Below are positions 1 through 6,656 of a stretch of DNA of 64,000 nt, piece by piece. A program made the position numbers and the translations under genes. Location: contig JAIOZF010000002.1 in the NCBI GenBank assembly GCA_021740745.1, forward strand, positions 1 through 64,000, read 5' to 3'. The notes beneath the pieces are model-generated. The model did not search any database, had not been told where the DNA came from, and saw only the letters and a program-made list of their open reading frames with translations. Position 1 is the stretch's first letter. Each line of letters begins with the position of its first letter. The DNA is from Crocinitomicaceae bacterium (GTDB taxonomy: Bacteria; Bacteroidota; Bacteroidia; Flavobacteriales_D; Crocinitomicaceae).

Positions 1-217
1 TGAAGGAGTTCATTTCGAATTTACCTTCAAAATTGGTACGCTTAAAACCCAATAAAAGCGAATCTTTCATGCGCACAGCCATCGCAGTGGCATTCGGTAT
101 CGGTCGCGTTCCAGTTGAATCGTAAACGGTTCCGCTAATTTTCATTTTTTGCGAAAAACCATCGTTTCCAAAAAATGACACGAACATGATTGTTAAAACA
201 GGAATTATATACTTCAT
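1..217 (-). CDS. Outer-membrane receptor-like protein with carboxypeptidase-regulatory-like N-terminus (partial)
   Basis: The gene runs off the left edge, so only about 72 N-terminal codons are visible. The start ATG is at 217-215 on the minus strand. Residues 1-24 form a signal peptide ending at FSQ. It is followed by a segment reading KISGTVYDSTG and later IPNATAMAV, ending in LLGFKRTNFEGKF. That pattern is the beta-sandwich CarboxypepD_reg-like domain at the N-terminus of many Bacteroidota TonB-dependent receptors and outer-membrane barrel proteins. What follows the domain cannot be seen, so receptor identity is inference. A sequence close to the Bacteroidota -7 box (TATACTTG, one mismatch) lies a little upstream. 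The neighbour at 492-1286 is a separate unit. Confidence 0.7.
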   Translation of the reverse strand, partial: MKYIIPVLTIMFVSFFGNDGFSQKMKISGTVYDSTGTRPIPNATAMAVRMKDSLLLGFKRTNFEGKFEMNSF

Positions 218-491
218 CGTTTATTCTTGAATTGAACAGCAAGTATAAACATACCAATTGATGATTTGTTACGAAAAATGTCAAACGGCGAGGAAAAGCG
301 GATAAAGGGAGGATAAAGTGGAAGTGAATTACTTCTTTTAGTGGCTGTTGCCAGTTTAATGTTGCTCTCACCGCGAAGAGAAAGAAGCAGAAAAGCGCTT
401 CTTCTCACCTAATATGTTCAGTGTAGTAGGGAATTATACTTTTGATTAGTGGTAAGAACGTTTACTTTTTTTGAAAGCGTTTTAGTAGTGC

Positions 492-1286
492 TTATTTTTT
501 CATTTTCAGAGAAAGAAGCACTTGAAATTCAAAATCGCGACTATCAATCATACGTTCAAATTCAACTTCCAACGGATCGCCAATGTAAGCTTTCTCGTTC
601 ATGTATAATTTCTGAATGTCACCTTCCTTGTGCTGCACCGCTAATGAGGTTGTAAATCCTTCTTGAACGTTTTCGCCCAAAATCACAAAATCCATTTCGC
701 CGTTGCTTGTGAATCCTTGAAATGTCAATTCGTATGGTCCAACTTGATTGATGATTTGCATCACGTTATCAACGGGACAATCAACCGCATCAACCAGTTT
801 GAAGACAGCCAATTCTAAATCAACTTCGTATTCTGCTTCGCGTTGACGAGAATATTTCACCTTTCCGTTTTTATCGTAAAAAGAATGGCGTTCAACGAAC
901 ATCGGTGATTTCATTTTATTGTCTAAATAGATTTCTTTGGTTGCGTAACGCTTACCTTTTTCGATGTAAAAAATGCGTGAACCATAATTTCCAGTGATTC
1001 CATCCTTGAATGATTCCTCTAATTTTTGAATTTCTTGTTTCTCATTTAGAAAGGCAGTTACCTCTTCGGTTGAACCATTGGTATGCGTAAAAATCAAACT
1101 ATTCGCTGGAATCAATTGTAAGTTAGCATCTGTATCCGCAATGCGTTTTTCAAAATCGGTTTGTCCATCGAACGTCTGTTCAACTGCTGTACCATCCGTT
1201 TTTCTATCATCAACAGGTTTCTCACCGCATGCAGTAAAAAGAAATACAATTCCCAAAATGCTAAAAATCTTCGCGCTCGTTTTCAT
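492..1286 (-). CDS. Putative lipoprotein, function unknown
   Basis: A 264-residue protein with a short lipoprotein signal: a hydrophobic stretch ends in LFTAC, so Cys20 should be lipidated. The mature part is mixed alpha/beta and rich in charged residues, with no membrane segment and no catalytic motif that I recognise. The phrase YDKNGKVKY is reminiscent of the short beta-hairpin repeats in secreted Bacteroidota proteins, but only one copy is present. I do not recognise a family. The likely place is the periplasmic face of the inner or outer membrane. A hairpin at 1332-1347 lies in the upstream region, followed by a repeat array. Confidence 0.75.
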   Translation of the reverse strand: MKTSAKIFSILGIVFLFTACGEKPVDDRKTDGTAVEQTFDGQTDFEKRIADTDANLQLIPANSLIFTHTNGSTEEVTAFLNEKQEIQKLEESFKDGITGNYGSRIFYIEKGKRYATKEIYLDNKMKSPMFVERHSFYDKNGKVKYSRQREAEYEVDLELAVFKLVDAVDCPVDNVMQIINQVGPYELTFQGFTSNGEMDFVILGENVQEGFTTSLAVQHKEGDIQKLYMNEKAYIGDPLEVEFERMIDSRDFEFQVLLSLKMKK

Positions 1287-1331
1287 ATCTTTTTTCTTAG
1301 TTAAATGTGATGTGTTGTAAAAGTAACAAGA

Positions 1332-1347
1332 ATCCGCGTCAGCGGAT
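1332..1347. other. Short GC-rich hairpin upstream of the lipoprotein gene
   Basis: ATCCGC and GCGGAT pair around a GTCA loop. The surrounding sequence is AT-rich, and no clean uridine run follows directly on either strand, so this is at best a weak terminator for transcription arriving from the four-helix-bundle gene at 1463-1822. Confidence 0.35.
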
Positions 1348-1369
1348 GATAAAAAATCAAGTGTTTGTA

Positions 1370-1468
1370 TTAGAGGTTAGAGTTAGAGCTAGATGTTAGA
1401 GCTAGAAGCTAGAAATTAGAGCTAGATGCTAGATGATAGAAGATAGAGCTAGAAGCTAGAAATTAGAG
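1370..1468. repeat. TAGA-type array, left arm of the four-helix-bundle element
   Basis: About 100 bp of degenerate 6-7 bp units (TAGAGC, TAGAAGC, TAGAAAT, TAGATGC, TAGAGGT) read in the TAGA direction on the plus strand. The right end supplies the last codon and TAA stop of the four-helix-bundle gene. The array at 1884-1971 on the other side of that gene reads in the opposite direction, so the two form an inverted pair facing the gene. Confidence 0.9.
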
Positions 1469-1822
1469 TTTGCTTTTTTGGAATTTAATCATTCCTTGGA
1501 GCATTTTGCAAACTTCATTCATCTCTTTAATTAATTCAGAATTGATTGATGTTGAAATGAAATTTAAGCGAAGTGAAATTTCTATTTGTGTTTCTAGTTC
1601 ATTTGCAGAGGCTAATGCAATATATAAAAACTGAATTGTTTCTTTTGTATGTGAGCGTGATGATCCTTCAGAAATATTTGATGGAATAGAAACCGATGCA
1701 CGTCTAATTTGATTTGTTAATCCATAGATTTCGGTCGATGGATAGTCGGAGGTTACTTTGTAGATTTTTGTAACCAGGTCAATACTCTGTTTGTAAACAG
1801 TTAGTTCTTTAAAGCTTTTCAT
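1463..1822 (-). CDS. Four-helix bundle protein (S23 / 23S rRNA intervening-sequence protein family)
   Basis: At 119 residues this matches the usual length of the IVP/S23 four-helix-bundle family. The family signature is visible: an N-terminal FKELTVYKQSIDLVTKIY helix, then YGLTNQIRRASVSIPSNISEG, then FLYIALASANELETQIEIS. Family members sit inside excised intervening sequences of 23S rRNA genes in some bacteria, and the related Avd protein assists diversity-generating retroelements. No rRNA gene or reverse transcriptase is visible here, so the biochemical role is unknown. The gene is enclosed by two arrays of TAGA/TCTA units in inverted orientation (1370-1468 and 1884-1971). Its stop codon lies inside the left array. 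That suggests that gene and arrays form one element. Confidence 0.9.
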   Translation of the reverse strand: MKSFKELTVYKQSIDLVTKIYKVTSDYPSTEIYGLTNQIRRASVSIPSNISEGSSRSHTKETIQFLYIALASANELETQIEISLRLNFISTSINSELIKEMNEVCKMLQGMIKFQKSKL

Positions 1823-1883
1823 TCGTGATTAAATTAGGTTAGTTGAAGATAATGAAAATTTTTACAATCAACAAACCTATCCC

Positions 1884-1971
1884 CCAGCTCTAACCTCTAG
1901 CTCTAAATTCTAGCTCTAAACTCTAGCTCTAACTTCCAGCTCTAACCTCTAGCTCTAAATTCTAACTTCTA
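1884..1971. repeat. TCTA-type array, right arm of the four-helix-bundle element
   Basis: About 88 bp of units reading TCTAGC, TCTAACC and TCTAAAT on the plus strand, the reverse complement of the left arm's units. The right edge forms the TAG stop codon of the sugar amidotransferase gene: on the minus strand the coding sequence ends in TAG and continues AAGTTAGAATTTAGAGC without a break. Confidence 0.9.
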
Positions 1972-3102
1972 AAAAGAACCCAATTTCTCTTTCTTAAAAA
2001 TCTTTCTGTACGTGTCGTAGATAAAACTCAGGCGTTTTTCATCATTGGGGTAATCGCGGTACCATTTTGCGGGGAGATTCAAAATAGTGTTGAATTCTTC
2101 CAAGGAAACGCCTAGTTTTTTGGCAATGTATTTTTTCTCTTGTTCGGATTTTTCTTCGTTGAAAGGGAGTGTTTTCAATACTTCAAGTGCTTCTTCTCGC
2201 TTAGCTGAGCCAATGCAGATTTGAGAAGAGTAGGTCGCACGTCGATAATCGATACCGAATTTATTATAGAGGTAATACGATTGAATGAATCCAGTATAAA
2301 CTGATTCGTAGTGTTTTCCACCGTAGTATTTCCACGCTAATTTTTCCTTTAACAACTCAATTGCTTCATCCTTGTCGTAGGGAACATAGTTTAACAAATA
2401 CACCATTTTAATGCGCTTCACCAGCTTGTAGTACATTTCCTTTTGAAAGCCAAATGTGGGAAACTGGCGCAATTTTACTTTGCCAAATTTCTTGTGAATG
2501 TGTTTGAAATAGGTGAGATCTTTTGCGTTGTAATGCCAACTTTTTGGAAGAATTCCTTCCGTTGCAAAATTTCCTCCGCTAATAATGTATTTGATTCCAT
2601 ATTGCGCTGCTACTTTGTGCAAGGCAGCTAATATTGCGATATCGGTTGGTGTATCCGCTTCTGGAACCGATGCTTTTAAAAAAGCTAATTGTAAATCTTT
2701 GAATTCTTCCCAATCGAGAACAAAACTTTCGTAGTCGATGTGCAGTTTTTGCGCAATGTTTTTGATGTTCATTACGGCTTCTTCCGAATTCCAACCGTTG
2801 TCTAGATGGACGGCTAAAATACGCAAACCACGTTCCTTAGCAATATGGGCAACGTAACTGCTATCGATACCTCCGCTCAAACCAACAACACAATCGTACT
2901 CTTTTCCTTGACCCTTGGCTTTCATTTCTGAAATCAATTGATCCAACTGTGCATCGCTTGAAGCTCCTTGGTATTTATGTTTTTCACGCTTATCTGTGAA
3001 CTCTAAACAATGATTGCATTCACCTTTTTCATTGAAAAAAATATCTGGATCTGTTGAATCCATTACGCAGCGTGTGCAGAGTTGATAAGTCGTCGATTTC
3101 AC
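1969..3102 (-). CDS. N-acetyl sugar amidotransferase, WbpG/PseA-like
   Basis: A 377-residue ATP-dependent amidotransferase. Residues 9, 12, 29 and 32 are cysteines spaced as a zinc-binding pair (CTRC and CNHC). A PP-loop SGGIDSS at 76-82 binds ATP. In Pseudomonas O5, WbpG works with a HisH-like glutaminase and a HisF-like channel protein to convert an N-acetyl group of a nucleotide sugar into an acetamidino group. Both partner types lie just upstream in this window (3977-4717 and 5598-6320), which supports the assignment strongly. The three genes usually touch; here large repeat-bearing gaps separate them. The stop codon is a TAG formed by the adjacent array. Confidence 0.9.
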   Translation of the reverse strand: MKSTTYQLCTRCVMDSTDPDIFFNEKGECNHCLEFTDKREKHKYQGASSDAQLDQLISEMKAKGQGKEYDCVVGLSGGIDSSYVAHIAKERGLRILAVHLDNGWNSEEAVMNIKNIAQKLHIDYESFVLDWEEFKDLQLAFLKASVPEADTPTDIAILAALHKVAAQYGIKYIISGGNFATEGILPKSWHYNAKDLTYFKHIHKKFGKVKLRQFPTFGFQKEMYYKLVKRIKMVYLLNYVPYDKDEAIELLKEKLAWKYYGGKHYESVYTGFIQSYYLYNKFGIDYRRATYSSQICIGSAKREEALEVLKTLPFNEEKSEQEKKYIAKKLGVSLEEFNTILNLPAKWYRDYPNDEKRLSFIYDTYRKIFKKEKLGSF

Positions 3103-3304
3103 GGTACAAAAATACTTCTCGTTTTCGAATTGGATGATGAAAATTGTAGGATTTATTCAAGATTTATTTAAAATGATTTTCTGCGTGTTTAGAATGGGAT
3201 TTTTCATGAATGTTTTTAATTAAAAAGACTGTTCGTCACACCCGATAATTCACAAATCCGCTCGTATAAATCTTGGGAACAATTTTTCTTTAGGAGTATC
3301 TAAA

Positions 3305-3338
3305 TTTCCCCCTTTGGAGGGGGATTAAGGGGGAGGAC
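3305..3338. repeat. Left inverted repeat of the DUF559 element
   Basis: Begins TTTCCCCCTTTGGAGGGGG and continues ATTAAGGGGGAGGAC. It is nearly a perfect reverse complement of 3875-3907. The outer part is itself a palindrome (CCCCCTTTGGAGGGGG). Together the two copies bracket the small DUF559 gene, giving an element of roughly 600 bp. The 200 bp to the left (3103-3300) is AT-rich and shows no gene. Confidence 0.9.
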
Positions 3339-3467
3339 TTACCTATATAGGCACATATTCCATCACTTTTTTCTTATTCATACTTTAAATATTCTAGAGT
3401 ATTTCTAAAGTAGAAACATTTTCTAAGTGGTTGTTTTTTTGTAACTTAAAGAAACATTTACATCTTC

Positions 3468-3827
3468 ATGAATAACCACTACAATAAAAGTCTTAAAAAA
3501 TTTGCTCAAGAACTACGTTCAGAAACTGTTTCTAAAGCAGAAAGATATATTTGGAAATCTTTGTTATCTCGAAAAAAAATGGGTTTTGCTTTCAAACGAC
3601 AAAGGTCAATCGATAACTTTATTGTAGATTTCTTTTGCGCTGAATTGAAACTAATCATTGAAATCGATGGTAATTCTCATTACCGAAAACCAGAATATGA
3701 TTATTATAGACAAGAAAAATTGAAGGGACTTGGATATACAATTTTAAGATTTACTGAAGGAGAGGTAATTCAAAACATAGAGTCAGTTTATGAACGAATT
3801 GTATACTCAATTGAATGTGTAAAATGA
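3468..3827 (+). CDS. DUF559 small endonuclease-like protein
   Basis: A 119-residue protein of the DUF559 family, related to the very-short-patch-repair (Vsr) fold within the PD-(D/E)XK nuclease superfamily. Visible features are an N-terminal SKAERYIWKSLL helix, KRQRSIDNFIVDFF, ELKLIIEIDGNSHY and a C-terminal LGYTILRFTEGEV. The Asp in IVDF and the acidic residue in IEIDG fit the catalytic positions, so nuclease activity is plausible but inferred. It is the only plus-strand gene among minus-strand genes in this area. Inverted repeats at 3305-3338 and 3875-3907 bracket it, which suggests that it travels as, or maintains, a small repeat element. Confidence 0.9.
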   Translation: MNNHYNKSLKKFAQELRSETVSKAERYIWKSLLSRKKMGFAFKRQRSIDNFIVDFFCAELKLIIEIDGNSHYRKPEYDYYRQEKLKGLGYTILRFTEGEVIQNIESVYERIVYSIECVK

Positions 3828-3874
3828 AAGTAATGAAATGAAATAATCTTTCATCAAATTCATATAGGAAGCTA

Positions 3875-3907
3875 TCCTCCCCCTTAATCCCCCTCCAAAG
3901 GGGGAAA
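3875..3907. repeat. Right inverted repeat of the DUF559 element
   Basis: Reads TCCTCCCCCTTAATCCCC then CTCCAAAGGGGGAAA. It matches the reverse complement of 3305-3338 almost base for base. A TCTA-type array begins about 30 bp further on. Confidence 0.9.
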
Positions 3908-3934
3908 CGAAAATCCACAGAATTACTTTTCACA

Positions 3935-3980
3935 CTCCAGTCTCTAGCTCTAACCTCTAACCTCTATCTCTAACCTCTAA
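3935..3980. repeat. TCTA-type array at the 3' end of the hisF-like gene
   Basis: Units TCTAGC, TCTAACC and TCTATC on the plus strand. On the minus strand the gene ends in TAG and runs directly into AGGTTAGAGATAGAGG, so the stop codon is the first unit. Confidence 0.85.
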
Positions 3981-4717
3981 ATCCTCTCCGGATACGAAAT
4001 CAACACACCGCGTTTTGGACCTTGGTAAACAAACATGCTGCCAGCGGCTAAACCATTTGCGAAGCCTTTTTCGGCACCTTCTTTTAAGTGGGCGACGTTT
4101 CCTGCACCGCCGAGGGCAATGACCGGTATTGTAACTGCTTCTGAGATTTGTTTGATTAATTCAATGTCATATCCATTCATTTCACCATCGCGCTCAATTG
4201 ATTGAATGATGATTTCTCCAGCTCCTTTTTCCTCCATTAATTTGGCAAATTCTACGGGAGAATATGCACTGGCTTTTGAGCCTCCATGTGACCACGTTTT
4301 AATTCCAGAAAGAAATTTTTTCTTTACGTCAATACATACGGCGATTGTTGAAGAACCAAATGTGGCTGCTGCTTCAGCAATAAAATCCGGATTTTCAACA
4401 GCGTATGAATTGATTACCACCTTTTCTGCACCTGCGGCAATAATTGCTCGGATTGTTTCCAAGGAACGAATCCCACCACCAACAGCGAACGGCATATTCG
4501 CTTCTTCTCCGATGTCTTTGACTAATTCAAGTGAAATTGTCCGTTTTTCCTTTGATGCATCAATGTCAAGAAAGACCAATTCATCGGCTTTCAAATCATT
4601 GAAAATTTTCACTGCATTAATGGGATCACCAATGTATTTGGGGTGCTTAAAGTTCTGCGTTTTTACCAACGAAAGCTTTTGCAAAAGAAGAACAGGTATG
4701 ATGCGGGGACGGAGCAT
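3977..4717 (-). CDS. HisF-like protein of a sugar amidotransferase system
   Basis: A 246-residue (beta/alpha)8 barrel of the HisF family. Family landmarks include DELVFLDID near residue 45, FAVGGGIRS near 77 and VIALGGAGN near the C-terminus. In true HisF, Asp11 and Asp130 carry out the cyclase reaction. Asp130 is kept (residue 130, in IAVCID), but position 11 is Leu in the changed segment IIPVLLLQKLSL. The protein is therefore unlikely to make imidazole glycerol phosphate. A role as ammonia-channel partner of the WbpG-like amidotransferase and the HisH-like glutaminase fits better. No other histidine gene is nearby. The TAG stop is shared with a repeat array. Confidence 0.88.
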   Translation of the reverse strand: MLRPRIIPVLLLQKLSLVKTQNFKHPKYIGDPINAVKIFNDLKADELVFLDIDASKEKRTISLELVKDIGEEANMPFAVGGGIRSLETIRAIIAAGAEKVVINSYAVENPDFIAEAAATFGSSTIAVCIDVKKKFLSGIKTWSHGGSKASAYSPVEFAKLMEEKGAGEIIIQSIERDGEMNGYDIELIKQISEAVTIPVIALGGAGNVAHLKEGAEKGFANGLAAGSMFVYQGPKRGVLISYPERI

Positions 4718-4729
4718 TTTTGATTTGGA

Positions 4730-4759
4730 GGCTAGAAGTTAGATTTAGACACTAGAATT
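4730..4759. repeat. Short TAGA-type array upstream of the hisF-like gene
   Basis: About four units (CTAGAAG, TTAGATT, TAGACAC, TAGAATT) reading in the TAGA direction on the plus strand. With the TCTA array at 5533-5600 it forms a facing pair around the three 243-bp units. Confidence 0.7.
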
Positions 4760-4830
4760 CAAAATATGTATGATATCGTTTGATCAAAATTACGATAATT
4801 TTTACGTTGGTGATTCGTTTATTGAAAGCT

Positions 4831-5073
4831 GTTTCTAGCCTCCTCCCTTGAGGGAGGATTGAGGAGGGTGGCCTCCAATAAACGAAATAAGGAGGTTAGC
4901 ATTCAACAATCACATTTTTATATTCAACTTGGATCTTTTTGGTAACTAGCTACAATCGTTGCACTTGTGTTAGGTACTGGACGTTTAAGCCACCCACCAT
5001 AGTCCTCCCTCAAGGGAGGAGACTCTATTCCTCAGTAAAATTTAGGTTTTTTTTAGATCAGGTAAATTGTGTT
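4831..5073. repeat. 243-bp inverted-repeat unit, copy 1
   Basis: First of three tandem copies, each starting GTTTCTAGCCTCCTCCCTTG. The inner termini are inverted: 4841-4871 (TCCTCCCTTGAGGGAGGA and the following TTGAGGAGGGTGG) against 4990-5021 (CCACCCACC ... TCCTCCCTCAAGGGAGGAG). Between them lie about 120 bp with no open reading frame of note. The shape resembles a non-autonomous element. The termini have the same style as those of the DUF559 element nearby but a different sequence. Confidence 0.9.
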
Positions 5074-5316
5074 GTTTCTAGCCTCCTCCCTTGAGGGAGG
5101 ATTGAGGAGGGTGGCCTCCAATAAACGAAAAACGGAGGTTTGCCTCCAACAAACACATTTTTAAATTGAACTTGAATCTTTTTGGTAGTTAGCTACAATC
5201 GTCGCACTTGAGTTAGGTACTGGACTTTTAAGCCACCCACCTTCGTCCTCCCTCAAGGGAGGAGACTCTATTCCTCAGCAAAATTTAGGTTTTTTTTAGA
5301 TCAGGTAAATTGTGTT
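5074..5316. repeat. 243-bp inverted-repeat unit, copy 2
   Basis: Same architecture as copy 1, at a period of exactly 243 bp. Scattered substitutions relative to copy 1 include the inner stem GGAGGTTTGCCTCC, which is more complete here. It contains no gene. Confidence 0.9.
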
Positions 5317-5530
5317 GTTTCTAGCCTCCTCCCTTGAGGGAGGATAGAGGAGGGTGGCCTCCAATAAACGAAAAACGGAGGTTTACCTCCAACAATCACA
5401 TTTTTAAATTGAACTTGGATCTTTTTGGTAACTAGCTACAATCGTTGCCTTGAGTTAGGTACTGGACTTTTAAGCCACCCACCTTCGTCCTCCCTCAAGG
5501 GAGGAGACTCTATTCCTCAGCAAAATTTAA
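5317..5530. repeat. 243-bp inverted-repeat unit, copy 3 (3' truncated)
   Basis: Closer to copy 2 than to copy 1, for example in sharing the inner GGAGGTTTACCTCC stem. It stops after CAGCAAAATTTAA, where the TCTA array of the hisH-like gene begins, so the last 30 bp or so of the unit are missing. Confidence 0.88.
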
Positions 5531-5532
5531 GA

Positions 5533-5600
5533 TCTATTTTCTAACTTCCAGCTCTAGCCTCTATCTCTAGCCTCTAGCCTCTATCTCTAACCTCTAGCTA
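5533..5600. repeat. TCTA-type array at the 3' end of the hisH-like gene
   Basis: Units TCTAGCC, TCTATC and TCTAACC. On the minus strand the coding sequence ends TTGAGT-TAG and continues CTAGAGGTTAGAGATAG, so the stop codon belongs to the array. Confidence 0.88.
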
Positions 5601-6320
5601 ACTCAATAAAACAAAATTCCTGATCAACTGCAAACCCACATCGTGACTCTTTTCTGGATGGTATTGACAACCATAAATGTTACCTTTCGAAATGGCCGAT
5701 ACAAAGCGGTTTCCATACTCGGTGTAGTTCAATACATCACTCGGATTGTTCGCTTTCATGTAAAAGGAATGCACAAAGTAGAATTCAGAATCAGCTGGAA
5801 TATCATGCATCAATGGTGAATCTTTTGCTATTGAAATAGTATTCCATCCCGTGTGTGGCACCTTAAAGCGCAAGGTATCTTCAAACGTAAACTTCACCAC
5901 CTCCGCATCGAACCATCCCAATCCCATCTCGACTCCGCTCGATGACCGCTCGACTCCGCTCGATGTCCCTCGTTCGGCGCTCTCGTTCGGCGTGCTTAGA
6001 TTTCTCTTCACTTCGGCTGACTCAGTGAATCGCTCGGCTCTCGACTCTCGGCTCTCTCTTGCCATTAACTGCATCCCCAAGCAAATACCTAAAATAGGCG
6101 TTTTTTTGATCAAAACAGCTTCGTTCAAGGCATCGATTAAGTGCAGTTTGCGCAAATTTTCCATTGCTTGACCAAAATGACCAACTCCTGGAAGAATTAA
6201 CTTTGAAGCACTTAAAATAACAGCAGGATCAGAAGAAATAACCGAATCAACTTTTAGGAAATCCAATTTTTTCTTCACCGAATGAAGGTTCCCCATTTTA
6301 TAATCTACGATGACTAGCAT
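5598..6320 (-). CDS. HisH-like glutamine amidotransferase subunit with an in-frame repeat insertion
   Basis: A class I glutaminase expected to feed ammonia to the HisF-like/WbpG-like pair. The start is the ATG at 6320-6318 (MLVIVDYKMGN). A longer reading frame exists upstream, but its added part is translated intergenic repeat. The triad is present: Cys80 in GICLGMQ, and His221 and Glu223 in YGCQYHPEK. At 240 residues it is about 35-45 longer than ordinary HisH. The excess is residues 87-131, a low-complexity Ser/Glu/Arg segment (RESRAER, SSGVERSSSGVE) directly after the nucleophile elbow. Its DNA (5928-6062) is a palindromic intergenic-type repeat read in frame. Whether the enzyme still works is unknown. 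Confidence 0.88.
   Translation of the reverse strand: MLVIVDYKMGNLHSVKKKLDFLKVDSVISSDPAVILSASKLILPGVGHFGQAMENLRKLHLIDALNEAVLIKKTPILGICLGMQLMARESRESRAERFTESAEVKRNLSTPNESAERGTSSGVERSSSGVEMGLGWFDAEVVKFTFEDTLRFKVPHTGWNTISIAKDSPLMHDIPADSEFYFVHSFYMKANNPSDVLNYTEYGNRFVSAISKGNIYGCQYHPEKSHDVGLQLIRNFVLLS
5928..6062. repeat. Palindromic repeat inserted in frame in hisH
   Basis: Contains two direct copies of CTCGACTCCGCTCGATG, two CGTTCGGCG units and the motif GCTCGGCTCTCGACTCTCGG. It is far richer in G and C than its surroundings. The same GGCTCTCGGCTC style recurs between genes at 37540-37563. There is no stop codon in the hisH frame across the whole segment. Confidence 0.85.
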
Positions 6321-6410
6321 GGAATAAAAGTAGTTACTTTTTTTAAATCTTACTCCTGCATGGGGGAAGGCAGGATAAAGGCGGGGTGCATTGCGATGCA
6401 ATGAGTTTGA

Positions 6411-6497
6411 TGACGTGAGCCCCCACTGAGTCTGAGCCCGAGTCCCCTTAGCCTGAGGTCCCTGAGCCTGCCGAAGGGCCGAAGGGTCGAAGGGCCG
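6411..6497. repeat. Dispersed GC-rich intergenic repeat (CCTGAGCCYGCCGAAGGGCCGA type)
   Basis: Contains CCCCTTAGCCTGAGGTCCC followed by TGAGCCTGCCGAAGGGCCGA. The same core recurs at 44790-44832, and a related one (CTTCGACAAGCTCAGCGACC) at about 37397-37416. It separates the hisH-like gene from the glycosyltransferase remnant. Confidence 0.8.
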
Positions 6498-6656
6498 AAC
6501 CAACTCCGCCAATTTCTCTACTTGAATTTTCCGAGAGTATTTTTCGACCCCAACTGAATCGCAGGTAATTTAACCGGTTCCTTGGAACTCGTCGTATACA
6601 TCTTTCAGAACTTCTGCAAGGTGCGCCGAATCGCGAACGATAATTCTAGAGTTGGT
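6498..6656 (-). pseudogene. Remnant of a glycosyltransferase C-terminus
   Basis: Translation of the minus strand aligns with the last part of the intact glycosyltransferase at 8049-9380; by my count 37 of 53 positions agree. Shared pieces include DSVGVEKYSRKIQVE and KLAELV. An in-frame TAA (6572-6570) replaces a Phe codon, and the rest of the gene is absent. The upstream edge of the homology meets the stop codon of the rhuM gene exactly. Most likely a second, divergent glycosyltransferase was deleted or replaced when rhuM arrived. Confidence 0.8.

Noticed and set aside
1463..1822. Avd protein of a diversity-generating retroelement
   Set aside because: The protein fold is related, but no reverse transcriptase, template repeat or variable repeat could be found nearby.
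1370..1971. CRISPR array
   Set aside because: Units are 6-7 bp, degenerate and without spacers, and no cas gene is present.
4206..4742. Plus-strand 178-codon frame opposite the hisF-like gene
   Set aside because: It lies wholly antisense to a well-supported HisF-family gene and has no recognisable protein features.
4831..5530. CRISPR or rRNA-type long repeats
   Set aside because: The 243-bp units are directly adjacent, with no unique spacers, and have inverted termini, which fits a non-autonomous element better.
6321..6512. Upstream extension of the hisH-like reading frame (64 extra codons)
   Set aside because: The added peptide (RPFDPSALRQAQGPQA) is translation of a dispersed GC-rich intergenic repeat, and the family start MLVIVDYKMGN is at 6320.
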